In this document: piece after piece, positions 6,290 through 9,792 of the stretch
Layout of the letters: every line of letters starts with the position of its first letter
How positions within the stretch are numbered: position 1 is the first letter of the stretch
DNA from: Clostridia bacterium
Lineage (GTDB): Bacteria; Bacillota_A; Clostridia; TANB77; CAG-508
NCBI GenBank assembly: GCA_017621295.1
Contig: JAGATI010000185.1
Span: forward strand, 1 to 9,792
Direction: 5' to 3'
DNA length: 9,792 bases
The notes under the pieces: generated by a model
Told to the model about the DNA's origin: nothing
The model's input: only the letters and a program-made list of their open reading frames with translations
The model's database searches: none
Made by a program: the position numbers and the translations under genes

Positions 6290-6435
6290 TAAACATATAT
6301 TAAAATATATTTTTGTATATAGATAAATATAGAAATTTTCATATGTAAATTTCAATGTAAATTTTATTGAAAATTTCAATTAATTGAACTATATTCTTAT
6401 TAATTAAAACAAATAATTATATTAATAGTTAGCAT
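6290..6435. promoter_or_regulatory. divergent intergenic control region
   Basis: These 146 very AT-rich bases separate divergently transcribed gene 47 and the gene at 6436, so they should hold promoters for both directions. GAAATTTTCA (6332-6341) and TGAAAATTTC (6368-6377) form a perfect 10-base inverted repeat spaced by 26 bases. A further AATTTCAAT lies between the arms and another overlaps the right arm. This is a plausible operator or looped RNA, but no convincing consensus promoter is seen. Confidence 0.4.
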
Positions 6436-6765
6436 ATGAATTTACAAGAAAAGCTTGTTGAATACAGAGTAAAAGAAATAAACAATATGAAGTTGTTGCA
6501 ACATAGAATAAAGTCTAGTTGTGCTAAGAACATATTTGAATGGCTTGCTATAGTATTGTTTCATAATTGGAAATATACTTATATTTGCATAGATAATCCA
6601 GAAAACTATAAAGCTAATGATCAAATGCTAGCTTTTGATATAGCTAAATATAATAAGAATCATGTTCCTGGAAAAGAATTTTTTGAGAAATATGTTACAA
6701 CACAACAGGAATTTGAAAATATAATGAAAGACATAAGTCTAAAAAATATTGTAGAACATTCATGA
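6436..6765 (+). CDS. hypothetical phage protein
   Basis: This 109-residue protein is not recognised. It is predominantly helical and basic at the N-terminus (LQEKLVEYRVKEINNMKLLQHRIK). A Trp/Cys-containing central stretch (about residues 30-57, FEWLAIVLFHNWKYTYICIDN) is too polar to be a clear membrane helix. A helical C-terminus with two Glu-rich turns follows. No known motif was seen. It is the first gene of the right-hand plus-strand block. Its TGA stop overlaps the next ATG in an ATGA, so the two genes are probably translationally coupled. No Shine-Dalgarno precedes the start. Confidence 0.7.
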   Translation: MNLQEKLVEYRVKEINNMKLLQHRIKSSCAKNIFEWLAIVLFHNWKYTYICIDNPENYKANDQMLAFDIAKYNKNHVPGKEFFEKYVTTQQEFENIMKDISLKNIVEHS

Positions 6766-7316
6766 ACAATTGTGTAGCTATAAATATAATATCAAACAAC
6801 AATATAGTCAACAATAAGGGAATTCCAATATTGTTCTATTGGGATGGAAAGTCAGATGTCATAGAAGAACTTAAGCATCAAAAACAATTCTTAGATTTCT
6901 TAAATTCTAAGATTATGAATGTCGATGACTATTCTAATTCAAAGTTGACATATTTTTGCTTTACAGAAGATGAATCTAACAATTATGAAGAAATATATAT
7001 TGACAATGTATTGAACATTCAAGAACTGTTTCCGTTAGATAAGTTTGAAGATGATGAACTAGCTATGAGATATGTATTTACAATAAGTATTGACTTATAT
7101 ATGAAGGCATTCTCATCTGAATATAAGAAGACATCTTCATCATCAAAGTCTAATGTACAGTCTATATATGCAGCAATAAAGTCAAAATATGGAACAAGAG
7201 TTACAAGACATACATATATAGAATATATAAGAAGTGAGATCATAAAGAGATATGCTAGTCTATCAAAGACAAACATTGAATATATAATGAGAGAAGTTAA
7301 TGACATTATCAAATAA
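6762..7316 (+). CDS. hypothetical phage protein
   Basis: This 184-residue protein is not recognised. The N-terminal half (about 1-90) alternates hydrophobic strands and helices (IPILFYWDG, KLTYFCFTED, IYIDNVLNIQELFP). A Ser/Lys linker (TSSSSKSN, about residues 123-130) follows, then a basic C-terminal helical part (132-184) with KYGTRVTRHTYIEYIRSEIIKR. The basic tail could bind nucleic acid, but no helix-turn-helix is convincingly identified. The start codon shares the ATGA overlap with the upstream stop, and the following gene begins 12 bases after its TAA. A TATAAATA near the 5' end falls inside the coding sequence and is taken as chance. Confidence 0.75.
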   Translation: MNNCVAINIISNNNIVNNKGIPILFYWDGKSDVIEELKHQKQFLDFLNSKIMNVDDYSNSKLTYFCFTEDESNNYEEIYIDNVLNIQELFPLDKFEDDELAMRYVFTISIDLYMKAFSSEYKKTSSSSKSNVQSIYAAIKSKYGTRVTRHTYIEYIRSEIIKRYASLSKTNIEYIMREVNDIIK

Positions 7317-7328
7317 CATAAATCAAAT

Positions 7329-7817
7329 ATGAACAATAAAAAATACAACATTGAATTCAACTATTACTATCAGTTGTTCAACAACTTTAAGACAAAGGAA
7401 TGTGACTTAATAAACAACATTATCAAAGGTTCACCACGTATGAACGAATATATGAGATTTGAATCATATGCAAATGTAAGTTTTGATGAAGATGACAAAT
7501 TGCATAAAATTGGTCATGTTACTCTATCTGATGGATATGAACGTAAGAAGACAAATTGCATGGTGTTCAACCTACCCGAATCACAGTTCAATCATAACAG
7601 ATACAATAAGTTATTTCTATATACACATAGTACAACATCAACAACATATTATGGATATTTGTTGTTGAATACGAAGACTGGAAGACATACTCAAATTGCA
7701 GATGTATCAGGAGAGATAAATGACATAATTGTACATATGAATAAGACAATTGTTGGATTTAATACATCTGACAAATTTGAAAAGCAACTAAAAGATAAGA
7801 TAGCAAACAATCTATGA
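7329..7817 (+). CDS. hypothetical phage protein
   Basis: This 162-residue protein is not recognised. It begins with an Asn/Tyr/Phe-rich helix and continues with a mostly beta-type pattern (FESYANVSFDED, IGHVTLSDGYERK, YYGYLLLNTKTGRHTQIADVSG). It ends in a Lys-rich helix. The repeated Tyr, Thr and Gly pattern in the second half suggests a compact beta fold. No catalytic motif, membrane segment or signal is visible. It lies 12 bases after the previous gene, and its TGA overlaps the ATG of a 41-codon frame, so the local plus-strand genes look like one transcription unit. Confidence 0.75.
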   Translation: MNNKKYNIEFNYYYQLFNNFKTKECDLINNIIKGSPRMNEYMRFESYANVSFDEDDKLHKIGHVTLSDGYERKKTNCMVFNLPESQFNHNRYNKLFLYTHSTTSTTYYGYLLLNTKTGRHTQIADVSGEINDIIVHMNKTIVGFNTSDKFEKQLKDKIANNL

Positions 7818-7939
7818 AAATAGAATATAATACAAATACTAAAGATTTAGACAATATGTACAATTATAGCATATCAGATATCATATGTAATATAACTATG
7901 CCAATTTCTCATATTAACTGGTATATTAGTACAACATAA
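7814..7939 (+). CDS. small hypothetical protein in ATGA overlap
   Basis: This 41-codon frame starts at the ATG that overlaps the previous gene's TGA (ATGA at 7814-7817) and ends in TAA at 7937-7939. The product (MKIEYNTNTKDLDNMYNYSI and a further 21 residues) is Asn/Tyr/Ile-rich, with one Trp and no hydrophobic helix or motif. The same ATGA arrangement joins the 6436 and 6762 genes, which supports real translation by coupling. The low-complexity composition and shortness leave clear doubt. Confidence 0.4.
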   Translation: MKIEYNTNTKDLDNMYNYSISDIICNITMPISHINWYISTT

Positions 7940-8017
7940 ATTTATTGATCTATGTCAAGTGTATTTTAATGAATATAGGGTTATTATAATATATACAAAT
8001 ATTGATAGGTAAGTATA

Positions 8018-8272
8018 ATGGAAGGTGAAAGTGTAAGTATAAGTTTTCCGAGTGAAATGAAAGTCAGTTCAAGTCCTGACAGTCCATTATATGTTGATGC
8101 TACTCAAAAGGCAGAACGATATATGGCAGACTTAGCAAGACAACTATATGTCAATACAGACTTTTCGCAAAATCCAAAACCAGCTGACAATATAGCTAAA
8201 GATGCTATATCTAGAGCACAGAGTTTTTGGAATAAGCTTCCAGAAAGCTGGAAATCATCAATAACTGGATAA
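8018..8272 (+). CDS. small hypothetical phage protein
   Basis: This 84-residue protein is not recognised. It has a Ser/Pro-rich N-terminus (residues 1-25), a helix around 28-43 (ATQKAERYMADLARQL) and a second helix around 58-73 (NIAKDAISRAQSFWNKL). The end is short (PESWKSSITG), with two Trp residues. The coding sequence has higher complexity than the neighbouring gaps, and TGA and TAG codons lie just upstream in frame, so the ATG at 8018 is the natural start. A TTCCAG-AAAG-CTGGAA hairpin (8238-8253) lies near the 3' end of the coding sequence. The gene is 78 bases after the 41-codon frame and 110 bases before the lipoprotein gene. Confidence 0.65.
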   Translation: MEGESVSISFPSEMKVSSSPDSPLYVDATQKAERYMADLARQLYVNTDFSQNPKPADNIAKDAISRAQSFWNKLPESWKSSITG

Positions 8273-8315
8273 TATATATTGAAAATTTAGATACAAAAAT
8301 CTATATTTAATATGA

Positions 8316-8334
8316 TACTGCTATAATTGCAGTA
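8316..8334 (+). other. small hairpin in the lipoprotein upstream region
   Basis: TACTGC (8316-8321) pairs with GCAGTA (8329-8334) around a seven-base loop. No T-run follows on the plus strand. It may be a weak end to the 8018 gene's transcript or an operator for the lipoprotein gene. A TTGAAA at 8279-8284 lies 17 bases before TATATT at 8302-8307, which resembles a sigma70-type promoter, but in AT-rich sequence this carries little weight. Confidence 0.25.
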
Positions 8335-8370
8335 AAATTATAAAACAATAATTAATTTTAATATTTAAAA

Positions 8371-8375
8371 GGAGA
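8371..8375 (+). promoter_or_regulatory. Shine-Dalgarno site of the lipoprotein gene
   Basis: AAAAGGAG ends about eight bases before the ATG at 8383, which is standard spacing. It is the only well-placed Shine-Dalgarno sequence in the window; the other leaders are A/T-rich and lack one. It fixes the start of the small gene and marks that gene as different from its neighbours. Confidence 0.6.
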
Positions 8376-8382
8376 AATTATT

Positions 8383-8562
8383 ATGAAGACAACATTATTT
8401 AGTATCATGTTTACCATGATTTTGGCCTGTACAGTTGCATCATGCAATACTGGTTCTACCTCTAAGGGAGATACTGCAGATACAACAGTTGTCGATACAA
8501 TTGGGGCTGACAGTACTGCTGTGGATTCAGTAGTTGCTGAGGTTGTTGATTCTGTTAAGTAA
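8383..8562 (+). CDS. small lipoprotein, host-like cargo gene
   Basis: This 59-residue protein starts with a type II signal peptide: MKTT, a hydrophobic core to about residue 18, and a lipobox VASC with C21 as the lipidated residue. A second Cys at 16 (ILAC) fits less well. The mature part, about 39 residues, is rich in Asp, Thr, Val and Ala (TADTTVVDTIGADSTAVDSV) with no catalytic motif. This resembles the small T/V/D-rich lipoproteins common in Bacteroidales genomes. The protein should sit in the host cell envelope. Codons with G/C at the third base (GCC, GGG, GTG, GTC) are more frequent than in neighbouring genes. It has its own Shine-Dalgarno sequence and terminator, so it can be expressed alone. 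A role in superinfection exclusion or lysogenic conversion is inferred from precedent only. Confidence 0.75.
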   Translation: MKTTLFSIMFTMILACTVASCNTGSTSKGDTADTTVVDTIGADSTAVDSVVAEVVDSVK

Positions 8563-8594
8563 GCACATACTAATCACTATCAATAATCTTAATG

Positions 8595-8617
8595 ATGCAG
8601 GACCAACAATCCTGCAT
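8595..8617 (+). terminator. rho-independent terminator after the lipoprotein gene
   Basis: ATGCAGGA (8595-8602) pairs with TCCTGCAT (8610-8617) around a seven-base loop, followed by TTATTTTGCTTT. It lies 32 bases after the lipoprotein stop and separates that gene from the 5' nuclease gene. Confidence 0.75.
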
Positions 8618-8672
8618 TTATTTTGCTTTAATGTTTGAAATTTCATAATGTTAATTTCTATATTCAATAAGA

Positions 8673-8700
8673 TATAAATATATTTAAGTAGATATAAATA
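8673..8700 (+). promoter_or_regulatory. paired GATATAAATA elements before the 5' nuclease gene
   Basis: The decamer GATATAAATA occurs twice, with the TATAAATA core at 8673-8680 and 8693-8700, exactly 20 bases apart. The second copy touches the ATG. The core equals the T4 late promoter octamer. The upstream copy could serve as a promoter with a very short leader; the downstream copy cannot unless the mRNA is leaderless. The regular spacing could also mark a two-site operator. Confidence 0.35.
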
Positions 8701-9756
8701 ATGTCGAAAAGCAAATTGACACTTATAGTTGATGGCAACTGGCTTCTTATGAGCAGAAAGTCAGTAATCAACAATAGATTTAGTAATGACAAGGAATTGA
8801 TAAAAGAGCTAAAAGTTCTTATGATTAAGTCATTGAATGTAGTATTGAGAACATTTCCATCTATAGACAACATAATGTTTGTCAGTGATGGTGGTTCTTG
8901 GAGAAATACAATTGAGCCACCAAAGTTCTTAAAGAAATCAGGTGTTGAATATAAGGGAAATCGTGTACAAGATCCTGAAACTGACTGGAAAGTAATATTT
9001 GATGGATATCATGACTTGCTTGACACCCTTAAGCAATGTGGAATCAATGTATATAGAGAACAAGGAATTGAAGGTGATGACTGGTGCTGGTATTTATCGA
9101 CAATACTTAATAATGAAGGTACAAATTGCATCATATGGACAAGAGATCATGATTTAATGCAATTAGTAAAGACAAATTCTGATGGTTGCTTTACCGCTTG
9201 GTATGAGAAAGAGAGTGGACTTTATGTTGAGAAGAAAGCAGATGAAGACATAAACTTCTTATTCAATATGAACTTTAACATAAATGAATCGTTGATGAAT
9301 GAGCTTGTAAGCAATTCTACAAAAGTTACAAGTATTGATCCAAACACTATAGTAATTGATAAGATTATTAGAGGTGACAGTGGAGACAACATATTGCCTA
9401 TTGTTAAGCATAAGGGACGTACATCTGAAAAGGAATTTAGGGTTGCAAATAAAGAGATTGACTTTACTATGAATCCATTTGATAATGACAATATTAAGAC
9501 ATGGATTGAGAATTTAGTAGAGACTAAGCCTTATTTGGGTAGAATTGTAGACAATAAGAGTGTAGATGAAATTATAGAGCATTTCAAATACAATAGACAA
9601 CTTGTTTGTCTCAATGAAAGAATATATCCAAAGGATGTATATTCTATAATGTGTAGTTATTTAGATTATGAATGTTGCTGCAACATAAAGCCTGTAGAAG
9701 AAATTCTTGAAGCACAAAAGAATGATGTAGAAAGCATCATAAATGATATATTCTAA
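8701..9756 (+). CDS. rnh: 5'-3' exonuclease / flap nuclease, T4 RNase H-like (FEN family)
   Basis: The family removes RNA primers and 5' flaps during lagging-strand synthesis. The acidic metal-binding residues are all in place: D11 in IVDGNWLL, D63 in VSDGGSWR, E124/D126/D127 in IEGDDWCW, D149/D151 in WTRDHDLM, and D226/D229 in RGDSGDNI. The N-terminal nuclease domain covers about residues 1-165. The GDSGDN loop belongs to the helix-hairpin-helix region that grips duplex DNA. With 351 residues it is somewhat longer than T4 RNase H (305), the extra lying mainly in the C-terminal half, including a Cys-rich YECCCN near 323-328. T5 D15-type exonuclease is the alternative family name. The gene stands alone after a terminator, and its TAA is followed at once by a second TAA and the repeat copy. 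Confidence 0.88.
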   Translation: MSKSKLTLIVDGNWLLMSRKSVINNRFSNDKELIKELKVLMIKSLNVVLRTFPSIDNIMFVSDGGSWRNTIEPPKFLKKSGVEYKGNRVQDPETDWKVIFDGYHDLLDTLKQCGINVYREQGIEGDDWCWYLSTILNNEGTNCIIWTRDHDLMQLVKTNSDGCFTAWYEKESGLYVEKKADEDINFLFNMNFNINESLMNELVSNSTKVTSIDPNTIVIDKIIRGDSGDNILPIVKHKGRTSEKEFRVANKEIDFTMNPFDNDNIKTWIENLVETKPYLGRIVDNKSVDEIIEHFKYNRQLVCLNERIYPKDVYSIMCSYLDYECCCNIKPVEEILEAQKNDVESIINDIF

Positions 9757-9758
9757 TA

Positions 9759-9792
9759 AATGAGTGTAGACATGTCTCTCGCCCTTTCTAAG
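9759..9792 (+). repeat. 34-base direct repeat, copy 2
   Basis: This is identical over 34 bases to 12-45 and reaches the last base of the window, so the repeat may continue beyond it. It begins two bases after the stop of the 5' nuclease gene. The flanking sequence on the left differs from copy 1 (TTCTAATA here, TTATCTAG there). Confidence 0.9.
9760..9792 (+). CDS. possible start of a further gene, cut by the window end
   Basis: An ATG directly follows a tandem TAA TAA at the end of the 5' nuclease gene and opens 11 codons (MSVDMSLALSK) before the window stops. The tight placement after a stop is what a co-transcribed next gene would show. In copy 1 of the repeat the same frame meets TGA after 13 codons, so either this copy continues into a longer gene or neither copy is coding. 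Confidence 0.3.
   Translation, partial: MSVDMSLALSK

Noticed and set aside
6290..6379. N-terminal extension of gene 47 to the ATG at 6379
   Set aside because: The extra 30 residues are low-complexity A/T-derived sequence. Starting at 6289 gives the family's usual distance to the first catalytic Asp and a length close to T4 gp47.
6778..6786. TATAAATA near the start of the 6762 gene as a promoter
   Set aside because: It lies inside the coding sequence just after the start of a translationally coupled gene, and such octamers are expected by chance several times in a window this AT-rich.
1..9792. Circular genome or terminal redundancy explaining the repeat
   Set aside because: Copy 1 starts at base 12, not at base 1, and the sequences before the copies differ. 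The window also carries only a small part of a T4-like gene set.
12..9792. attL/attR-type repeats flanking an excisable element
   Set aside because: The enclosed segment holds core replication and baseplate genes and no integrase or recombinase, so excision as a mobile unit is unlikely.

Overview
The window reads as a segment of a large, AT-rich, T4-like contractile-tailed bacteriophage genome. Four families support this: the recombination nuclease pair gp47/gp46 (Mre11/Rad50 type), a FEN-family 5' nuclease resembling T4 RNase H, and a baseplate/tail-assembly pair resembling T4 gp26 and gp51. A Bacteroidota host is inferred, with moderate confidence. Most starts have A/T-rich leaders without a Shine-Dalgarno sequence, one leader has a TAnnTTTG-type element, and one small gene looks like a Bacteroidales lipoprotein. 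All genes read well in the standard code; the 14 called stops are 12 TAA, 2 TGA and no TAG.

Layout. (1) Positions 1-138 hold a relatively GC-rich repeat that recurs at the other end of the window, then an A-rich leader. (2) Positions 139-2105, plus strand, carry three unrecognised genes, one of them a two-pass membrane protein. They are separated by a 311-base gap containing a decayed duplicate of that membrane gene's 3' end, a 34-base perfect palindrome and a promoter-like leader. (3) A 28-base palindromic bidirectional terminator at 2104-2131 separates this from a minus-strand block running 6289 to 2141: gene 47, gene 46, a gp26-like baseplate gene and a gp51-like small gene. The first pair overlaps by 10 bases and the last pair by 59 bases. 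(4) A 146-base AT-rich divergent region with an inverted repeat leads into plus-strand orphan genes (6436-7939), two of them joined to their upstream neighbour by ATGA overlaps. A further small gene (8018-8272) follows. (5) A self-contained 59-residue lipoprotein gene (8383-8562) has its own ribosome binding site and terminator and looks like an acquired cargo gene. (6) The 5' nuclease gene (8701-9756) ends directly before the second repeat copy.

How the genes work together: gp46/gp47 would resect DNA ends for recombination-dependent replication, and the 5' nuclease would remove RNA primers and flaps. The gp26/gp51-like pair would serve baseplate or tail assembly. The orphan genes are probably host-takeover or accessory functions, but nothing in their sequences names a role. 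The points most worth a second look are the 34-base repeat at both ends, the out-of-frame overlap of the baseplate pair, the lipoprotein cargo gene and the decayed duplication.
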